The position numbers and the translations under genes were made by a program. Positions 53,204-62,239 of a stretch of DNA of 64,000 bases are shown piece after piece (within the stretch, counting starts at the first letter, position 1; each line of letters begins with the position of its first letter). Below the pieces are notes generated by a model. It worked only from the letters and a program-made list of their open reading frames with translations. It was not told the origin of the DNA and did not search any database. Origin of the DNA: CAZHNW01 sp942491575 (GTDB taxonomy: Bacteria; Spirochaetota; UBA4802; UBA5550); assembly GCA_942491575.1 (NCBI GenBank), contig CALOBT010000031.1:1798001-1862000 (forward strand), in the 5' to 3' direction.

Positions 53204-54397
53204 TTATATCTGAACTCCTACAAAGACCCCCGGCCAGAATCGGTGATCTGTTGTGCTGTAATCAAAATTATAGTCATGCATTGTCTTTAATATATTCGGA
53301 TTTTCATTATCGTCGCCAAAGCCTGTTGCGTAATTATATGAAACTCCCGCAATAATTGAAAGCCGTTTAAATATTTTTATTCCCGTATAGAGACGGGCAC
53401 TTGCATGAAAGAGACTGTCTCCCTTGAAGAGCCTGTCCGATTTTCCTATCTGGTTGGCGGAGATGTCTCCACCGATGAAAAAGCGGCTGATGTAGGCCCG
53501 TGCTCCCCAGCCGAGACCGAAGGAAACAAGTTCCGTGTCACCGCGGGAACCGACAGTATAGATGTTGTAGAAATTTTTATTACCGTGCTTCAGGGATACA
53601 CGGACCACCCCCATCTCATCTCCCCATACATCGACATTTGTTTCACCGTTGGTTATAATACTGATTAGACCGAGGGGAACACCGTCAACATTGTTGGCAA
53701 AGTTGACGAGACCTATCTGTGCACCGGAAACATCACGTGCAATGTTTACCAGGCCAATTTGAGCCCCGCCGCTTTCCGGTTTCTTACTTCCAGCAATGTT
53801 AAGCAGCGATGCCTGAACACCCTTGTAAGAGCCGGCATAGTTGAATATTGCCGCGAGCTGTGCGCCTTTAACTGTGCCTCCGGCAATATTGAAAAGACCG
53901 GAAGCCTGCACCCCCTTTATGTCCTTCAGGGTAAAGTTGAATAGACCGGCGCCCTGCAGACCCACCAGGTTTCCACCGGTGATATTGAAGAGGCCTGCCC
54001 CCTGGATACCGGTACTGTGCCTTCCCGCAAAGTTGGCAAGTCCCGAAAGCTGGGCATACTTCATGTCCCGACCCGTGATGGTTCCGAAGGCGGCAACCTG
54101 GGCACCGATGGTATCTTCACCTGTTATGCTTATTCCAAGGCCCAGGCTTGCTCCCTCGAGACGGGTGCTGTAGTCTCCGAAGAGGTTCAGTGAGAAATTT
54201 ACCTTTGATTTTTTGTCCAGCATTATCATCGGGAGGAGCGAAAATTGAACGGGGATTCTTACATATTCGTCTTTCACTGATGATGCATTCTTTTCTGATT
54301 TTTTAATTGTTTCCGCGTTTTTTTCTTCCGCTGCCAGGGTTATACCTGTCATTGCTAGAATCAGAAGAGATATTATAGTCTTTTTTGTTGAATTCAT
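53204..54397 (-). CDS. Surface-repeat outer-membrane barrel protein
   Basis: 397 residues. Signal peptide (IISLLILAMTGITLA). The middle half is a run of 20-24-residue repeats (GIQGAGLFNITGGNLVGLQG, GVQASGLFNIAGGTVKGAQL, GAQIGLVNIARDVSGAQIGL), the same family as the C-terminus of the caspase-like protein. The C-terminus has membrane-type strands (FWPGVFVGVQI), matching the last residues of the caspase fusion (WPGVFLGVQM). It is the first gene before the ECF sigma, anti-sigma, caspase genes, so all four belong together. Confidence 0.88.
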   Translation of the reverse strand: MNSTKKTIISLLILAMTGITLAAEEKNAETIKKSEKNASSVKDEYVRIPVQFSLLPMIMLDKKSKVNFSLNLFGDYSTRLEGASLGLGISITGEDTIGAQVAAFGTITGRDMKYAQLSGLANFAGRHSTGIQGAGLFNITGGNLVGLQGAGLFNFTLKDIKGVQASGLFNIAGGTVKGAQLAAIFNYAGSYKGVQASLLNIAGSKKPESGGAQIGLVNIARDVSGAQIGLVNFANNVDGVPLGLISIITNGETNVDVWGDEMGVVRVSLKHGNKNFYNIYTVGSRGDTELVSFGLGWGARAYISRFFIGGDISANQIGKSDRLFKGDSLFHASARLYTGIKIFKRLSIIAGVSYNYATGFGDDNENPNILKTMHDYNFDYSTTDHRFWPGVFVGVQI

Positions 54398-54596
54398 AAT
54401 TCATTCTCCATGGTGATCTTTGCTTACTGTAACACTCCGGAGTCGGGAAACTGTTACTGAGGTATGAAATTTTTGTGAAAATTTCGGGTCAGGGGGTGGG
54501 GAAGTTCCGCATGCCGGGATCTGTGCGGGGGCTACCGGGTAACTGGTAGTTCTACCGTGACTGCAAAAAAATTTGCCCATGACTTCCTGTAAAAAC

Positions 54597-54634
54597 TTGA
54601 CAAATAAACCTATTATTAGTACTATTTATAGTAC
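54597..54634 (+). promoter_or_regulatory. Promoter/operator of toxin-antitoxin operon
   Basis: -35 TTGACA (54597-54602), 17-base spacer, -10 TACTAT (54620-54625). The perfect palindrome GTACTAT-TT-ATAGTAC (54619-54634) covers the -10. It is a typical site for autoregulation by the antitoxin (inference). Confidence 0.8.
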
Positions 54635-54653
54635 CAACAAAAGGATTATATAA

Positions 54654-54911
54654 ATGACACAAACAATAACAGCAAATGATCTAAAAACGAAGGGGATATC
54701 AATTCTAAATGATGAAACTTCTGATGGCGATGAAGTTATCATAACAGTTAGAGGGAAAAATAAATATGTTGTTCTTTCAATGGAAAAATACAATTATTTA
54801 AGAGAATGTGAATTAGAAGCCGCATTACATGAATCAAAAAAAGATATAAAAGAAGGTAAAGTATTTAAAGAATCCGTTGAAAAACATATAAAGAGAATTA
54901 CTCGTGGCTGA
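54654..54911 (+). CDS. Phd/YefM-type antitoxin
   Basis: 85 residues. Phd/YefM fold: ITANDLKTKGISILNDETSD, EVIITVRGKNKYVVLSMEKY and a charged C-terminal tail that would neutralise the toxin. Very AT-rich compared with flanking genes, suggesting transfer. Overlaps the toxin start by 8 bases. RBS AAAGGA. Confidence 0.9.
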   Translation: MTQTITANDLKTKGISILNDETSDGDEVIITVRGKNKYVVLSMEKYNYLRECELEAALHESKKDIKEGKVFKESVEKHIKRITRG

Positions 54912-55176
54912 AATTATTTACACTGAAAGTTATAATAAACGAGCAAAGAAATTTATAAAAAAACATCCTGATTTACTTTCTCAGTATGAGAAAACTTTGA
55001 AGCTATTAGAAATTAATCCACAACATCCTTCTCTCAGGTTGCATGAATTAAAAGGAAAAGGCTCAGAACTATATTCCGTTTCTATAAATATTTCTTACCG
55101 AATTTCTATTGATTTCATTATTGAAGATGACATAATAATTCCAATTGATATTGGAAGTCATGACGAAGTATATTAA
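54904..55176 (+). CDS. RelE/ParE-superfamily toxin
   Basis: 90 residues. YafQ/RelE-like: IYTESYNKRAKKFIKKHPDL, HELKGKGSELYSVSINISYR, then IIPIDIGSHDEVY, with the usual Arg in SYRI and terminal His. Likely an mRNA interferase or gyrase poison. GTG start overlapping the antitoxin stop. Confidence 0.9.
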   Translation: MAEIIYTESYNKRAKKFIKKHPDLLSQYEKTLKLLEINPQHPSLRLHELKGKGSELYSVSINISYRISIDFIIEDDIIIPIDIGSHDEVY

Positions 55177-55531
55177 GGAGCCGTGGGGGTGCCCGGTTTT
55201 TCTGTACACTCTGTCAGGAAACTTTCAGTAAACTAAGCTCTTCATATTTTACCGGACTTGTATATTTGTCAAATTTTTTAGGAAAAAGCGAACCTTCACC
55301 GGAGAACGGTAAAACACGTCCTCTGTTTTACCGACTTAGTGCGGCAAGGCGCACCGCCTTCGCATAACTGAGCATATAAATAATTTTGATACATCTTTCT
55401 CAGGTCAAGGTAGAACTTTTCAGAATAGTTATCACAGTGGCAGCCCTGAAACAGGGCGTGCCATCTTTCGCGGAAGGGGTCTGATAAGGAATCTAATTTT
55501 TTCATAATTCTACAGTATATAAACTTCCCCT
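55177..55531. other. Intergenic region with hairpin CGGTAAAACA
   Basis: 355 bases. A perfect 10-bp inverted repeat CGGTAAAACA (55307-55316) / TGTTTTACCG (55324-55333). A minus-strand open frame (55296-55505, 69 codons) crosses it but shows no family and ends within the hairpin, so I do not call it a gene. Confidence 0.5.
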
Positions 55532-56395
55532 CTACTCAACCTTCTCCAGAAGTCTTTTGATGATACCAAGTTTATCCATAAGGGTAATAATCAGAAGAAG
55601 AGTTCCCGTACCGAGCAAAACAAGGAATGTAGCAAGCATGTACCATGAGATGCTCCATTCGAGGGCAACCTTCACCCTGTGGAGAAAGGATATGCCTGAT
55701 TTTGCCATGCTTTCGTTGAGACTGAATTTTATTGTACAGAATTCATTTTCCGAATCATATTCTCCCAGTCTTACCCCGAGTTTCTGGATTTCATCCTCGA
55801 TGGCGAGGATCCTGTTTTCCAGGTTGATAAACTCTTCGATTTTGCCCCCGCGACCCTTCAGGCCAAGAAGTGCCTGGCGCGTTTTGAAAAGAGATTTTTT
55901 CTTTGCGTTGAGATCCTTGTATTCATTGGTTTTGTCAAGCTTGGTAATGTTTTTTGAAATGATTTTACCGATTTTTTCGATTTCTGCAGCCATTTCATCA
56001 AAGAGTTCCGGGTCAACGCCAATGGCAAGATTAAGGACTCGTCTTCCCTTGAGGCCGGATTTTCCTTCATACTGAATGAGGGCTTTGTGGCTTTTGATTG
56101 TTGCGCGGCATTTTTTTTCATCACTATCATAGTTGCTGGTGAGTGATTTAAAGTCCGCAACACGTTCATACTTCTGATCGACAGTTACCACCTGGTTGCT
56201 TTGACTTCCTTTTTTGTATTTCATCCTTGAACTGGCGTAGTTGCGGATTTCTGCACTGTAGCCCTGGCTCTGCCTGTCTGATTCACGGAGAGGGGTTGCC
56301 GGATAGGAGACGTAGCCATAGATAAGTCGAAAAATAAAAAAGAGGAGAAAGCCGATGGCATATATTATAAGGCCCTTGTAGAGTTTCTTTTTCAT
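55532..56395 (-). CDS. DUF4349 membrane protein
   Basis: 287 residues. N-terminal hydrophobic segment (LIIYAIGFLLFFIFRLIYGY), a DUF4349-type exterior domain with central coiled coil (about 70-240; VLNLAIGVDPELFDEMAAEI, KIGKIISKNITKLDKTNEYK, LGVRLGEYDSENEFCTIKFS) and a C-terminal membrane segment (MLATFLVLLGTGTLLLIITL). Function unknown. ATG 56393-56395 has AGGAG upstream; a longer frame starting at 56434 lacks this. Confidence 0.85.
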   Translation of the reverse strand: MKKKLYKGLIIYAIGFLLFFIFRLIYGYVSYPATPLRESDRQSQGYSAEIRNYASSRMKYKKGSQSNQVVTVDQKYERVADFKSLTSNYDSDEKKCRATIKSHKALIQYEGKSGLKGRRVLNLAIGVDPELFDEMAAEIEKIGKIISKNITKLDKTNEYKDLNAKKKSLFKTRQALLGLKGRGGKIEEFINLENRILAIEDEIQKLGVRLGEYDSENEFCTIKFSLNESMAKSGISFLHRVKVALEWSISWYMLATFLVLLGTGTLLLIITLMDKLGIIKRLLEKVE

Positions 56396-56827
56396 GGTTA
56401 AGCTCCTGGTTGAAATATTACAGCAGGGAATCAATGTTTCCCTGTCATATAATGAAGATAAAATTTTGTCAAGCAGGAGATGAGGTAACTGATAATAAGG
56501 ATGATTGAAATTATTTCAGTTATTTTATCAAAAAAAACCTGATATTCCTTGACAGATATTTGTTTTTAAAATAGTTGTTTTTTATAAAATTTATAAGGAG
56601 TTTTTATGTTGGATTTTGTGAGAATGATGTTCCTGTTCTAGGGATTGACTTCAGGGCAAAAAGTTTTTTTTCTACTCTCGAATACAATTCCATCCTCGGA
56701 CAGATCACTTTGCAGTTCTTTCTTCCGAAAGAACAGGACATCCTGTACCTATATCTTTTTTGATTTTCCACGAATATTTATTCATGGTATATTTACACGT
56801 GCAGAAAATGCACCACTGGAGAAAGGT
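56396..56827. other. Intergenic region without a supported gene
   Basis: 432 bases. Contains the inverted repeat GTTCTTTC-TTCC-GAAAGAAC near 56716-56735. Open frames crossing it lack an RBS and any known family. The right part is leader of the RNHCP gene. Confidence 0.45.
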
Positions 56828-57226
56828 ATGTCCAGACAAACAGTACAAAAAAATTTTGATAATATACCCTTTATCTGTGAGAATTGCCGCCGATCCGTCG
56901 TGCCCCCCGAAGGAGGGACTCGTCACCGCAATCACTGTCCGCATTGCCTCTACAGCAGGCATGTTGACATGCGTACTGGCGACCGCCGTTCAGGCTGCCG
57001 GGGCCTTATGGAACCGATAGGAATCTGGGTGCGTGAGCGCAAAGACTGGTCAATTCTTCACCGTTGTACAAAATGCGGCTTTATCCGGCCCAACCGTATT
57101 GCCGGTGATGATAATGAGGTTCTGCTCTTATCGCTGGCAGTCAGGCCGGTGACGCAGATACCGTTTCCCACTGAGATGGTTCTGCAGCAAATAGGAAAAC
57201 AGAGTATTTTGGGAGAAGAACGATGA
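56828..57226 (+). CDS. RNHCP-domain zinc-ribbon protein
   Basis: 132 residues. RNHCP domain: FICENCRRSVVPPEGGTRHR, NHCPHCLYSRHVDMRTGDRR, and a second Cys pair in HRCTKCGFIRPNRIAGDDNE. Zinc-ribbon-like, of unknown biochemical function; often beside ribosome or translation genes. ATG 56828 with GAAAGG upstream. The stop overlaps rsgA as ATGA. Confidence 0.87.
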   Translation: MSRQTVQKNFDNIPFICENCRRSVVPPEGGTRHRNHCPHCLYSRHVDMRTGDRRSGCRGLMEPIGIWVRERKDWSILHRCTKCGFIRPNRIAGDDNEVLLLSLAVRPVTQIPFPTEMVLQQIGKQSILGEER

Positions 57227-58287
57227 GTTTAAAAAAACTTGGATGGAATGATTATTTCGAAAAGGAATTTGCGATTTTCAAAGAACAGGGCCTGGTTCCG
57301 GGCCGTGTTCTAAGGGAGACGCGGCATATATACAGGGTATGCCTTGAAGCGGGCCCGGTACAGGCTGAGGTCTCGGGGCACTTTCAGTACACCGCAGTCG
57401 ATAAGTCAGATTACCCCACCGTTGGTGACTGGGTAGCCCTGAGGATCAGCGATGAGTCGGCTGTGATAGAAAAGGTTCTGCCTCGACAGAGCGCTTTTTC
57501 GAGGAAGGTCGCTGGAAGTGAAACGGAAGAGCAGGTAGTCGCATCCAACATTGACTACCTCTGCATAGTATGCGGTCTCGACGGGGGGCGGAATTTCAAC
57601 CTTCGTGGTATAGAACGTTATCTTGCCATGACCATGGAGGGGGGCTCTGAGCCTGTAATTGTATTGAACAAAGTAGATTTGTGCGTTGACCGTGAGGAGG
57701 CTCTACTCTCTGCGCAGTCAATCTCAGAAGATATTCCCATTTTTCTGGTGAGTGCACTGAATGGAGAAGGTATCGAAGAATTTGGGTTGAGCTTCAAAGC
57801 AGGTACCACGGTTGCCTTTACGGGGCCATCAGGGGTGGGGAAATCAGCCCTGATAAATGCCCTTTTAGGGGAAGAAGCCCAGGAGACTGGAGCCCAGAGA
57901 GAGAGTGACCGGCGGGGCCGACACACCACAACCCACAAGGAACTTTTCTTTCTTGCTGGGGGGGCCATGGTTATAGATACCCCGGGAATGCGCGAGGTGC
58001 AGCTATGGGGGAGCGAAGAGGGCCTGCAGGACACCTTCAGTGAGATATATGATGCGGCGCAAAACTGCCGCTTCAAGGATTGTAGACATCAGGGCGAGCC
58101 GGGATGTGCGGTGCAGCAGCTTCTTGCTGAGGGGGGCCTTGATTTTGGGCGCTATCAGAATTTTCTGGAGATGCGCTCAGAGCTGGCATACCTTGACAGT
58201 AGAATTACTGAAAAGGGACGGCAGGAGCGTAAGACCCGGGAAAAAGAATTATCTAAGAAAATTAAAAATTTTTACAAGGGCAGGTAA
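57223..58287 (+). CDS. rsgA: Ribosome small-subunit GTPase RsgA (YjeQ)
   Basis: 354 residues. Circularly permuted GTPase of 30S assembly. N-terminal OB domain (about 25-100). G4 VIVLNKVDLC, G1 TGPSGVGKSALINALLG, G3 VIDTPGMREVQLW, then the zinc site CRFKDCRHQGEPGC. Overlaps the RNHCP gene, suggesting that the two act together in ribosome maturation (inference). Confidence 0.95.
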   Translation: MSLKKLGWNDYFEKEFAIFKEQGLVPGRVLRETRHIYRVCLEAGPVQAEVSGHFQYTAVDKSDYPTVGDWVALRISDESAVIEKVLPRQSAFSRKVAGSETEEQVVASNIDYLCIVCGLDGGRNFNLRGIERYLAMTMEGGSEPVIVLNKVDLCVDREEALLSAQSISEDIPIFLVSALNGEGIEEFGLSFKAGTTVAFTGPSGVGKSALINALLGEEAQETGAQRESDRRGRHTTTHKELFFLAGGAMVIDTPGMREVQLWGSEEGLQDTFSEIYDAAQNCRFKDCRHQGEPGCAVQQLLAEGGLDFGRYQNFLEMRSELAYLDSRITEKGRQERKTREKELSKKIKNFYKGR

Positions 58288-58295
58288 TTTGGGAT

Positions 58296-58344
58296 TCCCC
58301 GGCTAAGGACTCTATGCAGTCTTACCGGGGAATCCAATAGTTTA
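58296..58344 (+). terminator. Hairpin terminator after rsgA
   Basis: GGATTCCCCGG (58299-58309) / CCGGGGAATCC (58332-58342), with inner GACT/AGTC pairs extending it. Strong GC stem; the downstream T-run is weak. Confidence 0.65.
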
Positions 58345-58511
58345 TCGGATCGTTTTTAAATGTGTCACTGTTTGTTTTTTTAAGCTATTTTCAAGGGTAT
58401 CATTATGCCCGTGTTATATGTTCAGTATTTTGCTGGTATAACAATCAAAGAGGGGGTATGATAAGAGGCTGTATGATTGGTTTTTAAAAAAATCTTTGCT
58501 GGAGATCTGCC

Positions 58512-59843
58512 ATGTTAAACTTTTCACTTTCAGAAGAGCAATTGAAACTGCAGAAAGAGGCGAGGGAGTTTGCCGTTAAAGAGGTTCTCCCCGCGGCATG
58601 GTACTATGACGAGAAGGATGAACTTCCTGTAGAAATCCTGAAACGGGCCTTTGACGCTGGAATCATGAATACGGATATCCCGAAGGAATACGGCGGCAGG
58701 GGATACGGACTGTTGGAAGGGGCCCTCCTGACGGAAGAAATCTCCGCGGCATGTCCCGGACTGGCCACTTCCATCTTCGACAACAGCCTCGGTATGGAGC
58801 CGATAATCCTCTGTGACCGTGAAGATATTAAGAAGCGCTGCCTTCCCGAAATTGCCCGTGGGGAGAAGTATATCTGCTTTGCCACTTCTGAACCCTTCAT
58901 GGGATCTGATGTCTCTGGTATACGGTGCCTTGCTGTAAAGGATGGTGATGCCTATATTCTAAACGGTACCAAGTACTGGATCACCAATGCGGGTATTGCC
59001 GACTATATGACAGTTTTTGCCACGGTTGACCCTAAGGAAAAACATGCCGGTATTTGTGCCTTCTTGATACACCGTGAGTGGGAAGGGGTATCCGTGGGAG
59101 AGCATATCCCGAAGCTGGGGCAGCGTACCTCCAATACCGCGGGGATTCGCCTTAAAAATGTTCGGGTACCCGCTGAAAATATTCTGGCAGAACCGGGAGA
59201 GGGATTTGTTCTGGCGATGAAAACCTTTTCCCGGACACGTCCCATCATTGGCGCCTTCGCGGTTGGAGCGGCGCGGAGTGCCATGGAATACGCCATCGAT
59301 TATGCAAAAAAACGCCAGGCCTTTGGCACAAAAATAAAAAACTTCCAGATGATACAGAGCAAGATTGCGGAGATGTACCAGAAGGTTGAGACGTCGCGTC
59401 TTCTGGTGCACAGGGCGGCGTGGGAGGCTGATCAGGGGATTGATCCCACCATCAATGCCTCCGTAGCAAAATTCTACGCCACGGAAGCCGCCATGGAAGT
59501 GGTCAATGATGCACTGCAGATTTTCGGCGGTTACGGATACACGAGGCTTTTTCCCATTGAGAAACTTCTGCGGGATACCAGGCTGTTTACCATCTATGAG
59601 GGGACCAGCGAAGTGCAGCGGATGATTGTGGCGGGTCATGCCCTCAACAGCTATGTTTCTGCCATGCCTCCCCTTGATGAGGTGATAATAAATACCGTGG
59701 TTGATCCCCTTGATGAAGCTTCAAAGGATATGAAATTGTGGCGCTGCTCCATGTGCGGACATGTCCATGACGGGGATGAGCCCCCGGAAGAATGTCCTGT
59801 TTGCTTTATGCCCGCTGGGGCCTTTAAGGAAGTGGCGCGGTGA
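58512..59843 (+). CDS. Acyl-CoA dehydrogenase with C-terminal rubredoxin-like domain
   Basis: 443 residues. The first 380 are an acyl-CoA dehydrogenase: EKYICFATSEPFMGSDVSG, YILNGTKYWITNAGIADY, AFGTKIKNFQMIQSKIAEMY, DALQIFGGYGYTRLFPIEKL, and the catalytic Glu in TIYEGTSEVQRMIVAGHAL. A linker leads to a rubredoxin-type iron site at the C-terminus: WRCSMCGHVHDGDEPPEECP with Cys412, 415, 428, 431. The fused iron centre could receive or deliver electrons without free ETF; whether ETF is still used is unknown. The fusion is unusual. RBS GGAGA. Confidence 0.9.
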   Translation: MLNFSLSEEQLKLQKEAREFAVKEVLPAAWYYDEKDELPVEILKRAFDAGIMNTDIPKEYGGRGYGLLEGALLTEEISAACPGLATSIFDNSLGMEPIILCDREDIKKRCLPEIARGEKYICFATSEPFMGSDVSGIRCLAVKDGDAYILNGTKYWITNAGIADYMTVFATVDPKEKHAGICAFLIHREWEGVSVGEHIPKLGQRTSNTAGIRLKNVRVPAENILAEPGEGFVLAMKTFSRTRPIIGAFAVGAARSAMEYAIDYAKKRQAFGTKIKNFQMIQSKIAEMYQKVETSRLLVHRAAWEADQGIDPTINASVAKFYATEAAMEVVNDALQIFGGYGYTRLFPIEKLLRDTRLFTIYEGTSEVQRMIVAGHALNSYVSAMPPLDEVIINTVVDPLDEASKDMKLWRCSMCGHVHDGDEPPEECPVCFMPAGAFKEVAR

Positions 59844-59937
59844 GGACTACTGTTATTTTATCCATACCTTGACATAAAAATAATCAAAATATGATTCTGA
59901 CCTGAAGTTGGAAGTTATTTCCGGCTCCAGGGACAAT

Positions 59938-59966
59938 AAAAGAGACATTAATCAATGTCTCTTTTT
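59938..59966 (+). terminator. Rho-independent terminator
   Basis: AAAAGAGACATT (59938-59949), loop AATC, AATGTCTCTTTT (59954-59965), followed by more T. Ends the acyl-CoA dehydrogenase gene. Confidence 0.92.
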
Positions 59967-60025
59967 AGTTTTTGACAATCTGAAACGTATATATCTATAA
60001 GACACTAGATAATGGAGAAGCGGCA

Positions 60026-62224
60026 ATGAAAACAGTGGCACCAGAAACCACCATACATGAGTCTGATGAAAAGTTGTTTTATAATTTAAAAAAGAATTTG
60101 AAGGAAATTTTCGGGTTTTCAGACTTCAGAGACAATCAGGAATCTATAGTAAAAACAATATTAAAAAAAGGGGATGTCTTTGCGGTTATGCCCACGGGAG
60201 GGGGGAAGTCACTCTGTTACCAGATGCCTGCACGTTTGATTGAAGGAACCTGTATCGTGGTAAGCCCTCTCATAGCACTGATGAAAGACCAGGTGGATTC
60301 CGCAAACAGTACGGGGCTTTCAGCGGCCTTCATAAACAGCTCACTCGATGCAATTGAAATTATTGAGATAATAGATTCCCTGAAAAGGGGGGAACTCGAT
60401 CTTTTATACGTGGCGCCGGAGCGTTTTGCCGTTCCCGGTTTTATTGACATGCTTAAAACTGTAAGTATCAGTTTTTTTGCAATTGATGAATCACACTGCA
60501 TTTCGGAGTGGGGCCATGATTTCAGGCCGGATTATCTGCTTCTTTCGAATCTTAGAAGCAATTTTCCCGGCATTCCCATGGCGGCATTTACCGCAACAGC
60601 CACTGAAAGGGTGCAGGAGGATATTCTCAACAGGCTCGAACTGCATTCAGCCTATAAAGTGCGTGCATCCTTTAACAGGCCGGAATTGTTTTATGAGGTT
60701 GCGGTAAAAAGAGATGCCGACAGCCAGGTTCTTGCATTTATTAAGGAACATCAGGGTGAATCGGGAATTGTTTATCGAACAACAAGGAAAAGTGTGGAGG
60801 AGACCGCCGAATTTCTCAGGCTTAATGGTATAAATGCCCTCCCGTATCATGCCGGTCTTGATCAAGCTGTGCGGAGGGACAACCAGGATAACTTTAACCG
60901 GGACAGGGCTGACGTTATTGTGGCTACCATCGCCTTCGGAATGGGAATTGATAAATCGAATATAAGGTATATAATTCACGGGGATCTTCCTAAAAATATC
61001 GAGGGATATTATCAGGAAACAGGTCGTGCCGGACGCGATGGAGAAAATGCTCACTGTCTGCTCCTTTTTGGCCGGGGGGACATTCCGAAAATGAAGTATT
61101 TCATAAACCAGATTGAAAATGATTCGGAAAAAAGAAATGCCATGGATAAATTAAACAGTATGGCAGCCATGGCCACTTCAACAGTGTGTCGAAGGCGAAT
61201 CCTTTTGAATTATTTTGATGAAGGTTATGAGACTGATAATTGCGGCAGCTGCGACATATGTACCGGTAAATTTGATCAGGTGGATGCAACTGAAGACGCA
61301 CGGGTAATACTTTCAGCTATTGCACGAACTGAACAGGTTTTCGGTGCAGTTCATATCGTCGATATTGTCAAGGGGGCAAACACTGCGAGAATCAGAAAAT
61401 TTAAACACAATGAAATTAAAACTTACGGTGCTGGTCAGCACAAAGAGAAGGCCCACTGGCGTGATGTAATCGATGCCCTTGTAGCAGAAGAATTTTTAAT
61501 CCAGACAGACAGCACGAGGCCATCTCTTGTAATCAGCGGTACAGGGAAAGAACTTCTCAAGGGAAACCTGAAGTTCCACATGATAAAGAGAACTGACAGC
61601 ACTTCAATGACTGAAGCCGGAGGGAGCACGGATTATGATACGGAACTTTATGCTCGGCTGAGAGAAATCAGAAGGGAAGTGTCCGAAAGGGAAGATGTCC
61701 CGCCATTTGTTGTTTTTTCCGATAAAACACTCTATGAAATGTGCAGAAGATTTCCTTCTAATGAATCTGAAATGCTGGATATCACTGGAGTTGGGCAGGC
61801 AAAATTTCTCAAGTATGGAAAACTCTTCATGGATGATGTGAAAAAATTTCTTTCGGAAAAACCCGGCATCGAACTCGAATATATTTCAAATATTGTAAAA
61901 AAGAAAAAGGCCGGGAAGGAGAGGGTATCTGAAACAAGAGAAATTACCATGAAAATGATTGAAGAGGGAATGACCTATCTGGAAATAGCTGATGCAAGGG
62001 GATTGACTCCCTCCACAATTACAGGCCATATTGACAGGCTTGTGCAGGAGGGGCGAAATATTGATATGAGCCTGCATATCTCTCGTGACAGAAAAGAGGT
62101 TATTGAGGAGCTCTTCAGGAAACGAAAAACTTCAGCTTTAACGGCAATTGTTGAAGCCTCAGGTAATACCGTCAGTTACGATGAGGCAAGGCTTGTAAGA
62201 ATCTGGATGGAGCATTCTGACTGA
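60026..62224 (+). CDS. recQ: ATP-dependent DNA helicase RecQ
   Basis: 732 residues. RecA-like helicase core: FRDNQESIVKTIL, Walker A MPTGGGKSLCYQMP, DEAD-type ISFFAIDESHCISEWGHDFR, TATATERVQEDI, and GDLPKNIEGYYQETGRAGRD. RQC zinc cysteines: CRRRILLNYFD, CGSCDICTGKFD. HRDC-like C-terminal helices (about 540-620), then about 100 extra residues including a HTH-like LEIADARGLTPSTITGHI. Unwinds DNA in recombination and repair. RBS GGAGAA. Confidence 0.94.
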   Translation: MKTVAPETTIHESDEKLFYNLKKNLKEIFGFSDFRDNQESIVKTILKKGDVFAVMPTGGGKSLCYQMPARLIEGTCIVVSPLIALMKDQVDSANSTGLSAAFINSSLDAIEIIEIIDSLKRGELDLLYVAPERFAVPGFIDMLKTVSISFFAIDESHCISEWGHDFRPDYLLLSNLRSNFPGIPMAAFTATATERVQEDILNRLELHSAYKVRASFNRPELFYEVAVKRDADSQVLAFIKEHQGESGIVYRTTRKSVEETAEFLRLNGINALPYHAGLDQAVRRDNQDNFNRDRADVIVATIAFGMGIDKSNIRYIIHGDLPKNIEGYYQETGRAGRDGENAHCLLLFGRGDIPKMKYFINQIENDSEKRNAMDKLNSMAAMATSTVCRRRILLNYFDEGYETDNCGSCDICTGKFDQVDATEDARVILSAIARTEQVFGAVHIVDIVKGANTARIRKFKHNEIKTYGAGQHKEKAHWRDVIDALVAEEFLIQTDSTRPSLVISGTGKELLKGNLKFHMIKRTDSTSMTEAGGSTDYDTELYARLREIRREVSEREDVPPFVVFSDKTLYEMCRRFPSNESEMLDITGVGQAKFLKYGKLFMDDVKKFLSEKPGIELEYISNIVKKKKAGKERVSETREITMKMIEEGMTYLEIADARGLTPSTITGHIDRLVQEGRNIDMSLHISRDRKEVIEELFRKRKTSALTAIVEASGNTVSYDEARLVRIWMEHSD

Positions 62225-62239
62225 TTCAACCGGTCTCTT

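Noticed and set aside
55296..55505. 69-codon minus-strand ORF after the toxin
   Set aside because: Ends inside a perfect hairpin, has no RBS and no recognisable family.
55177..55531. Possible integron attC site next to the toxin-antitoxin genes
   Set aside because: The hairpin is present, but the paired GTTRRRY/RYYYAAC core sites are not seen.
56575..56763. 62-codon plus-strand ORF before RNHCP
   Set aside because: Weak hydrophobic composition in AT-rich leader with no family; likely untranslated.
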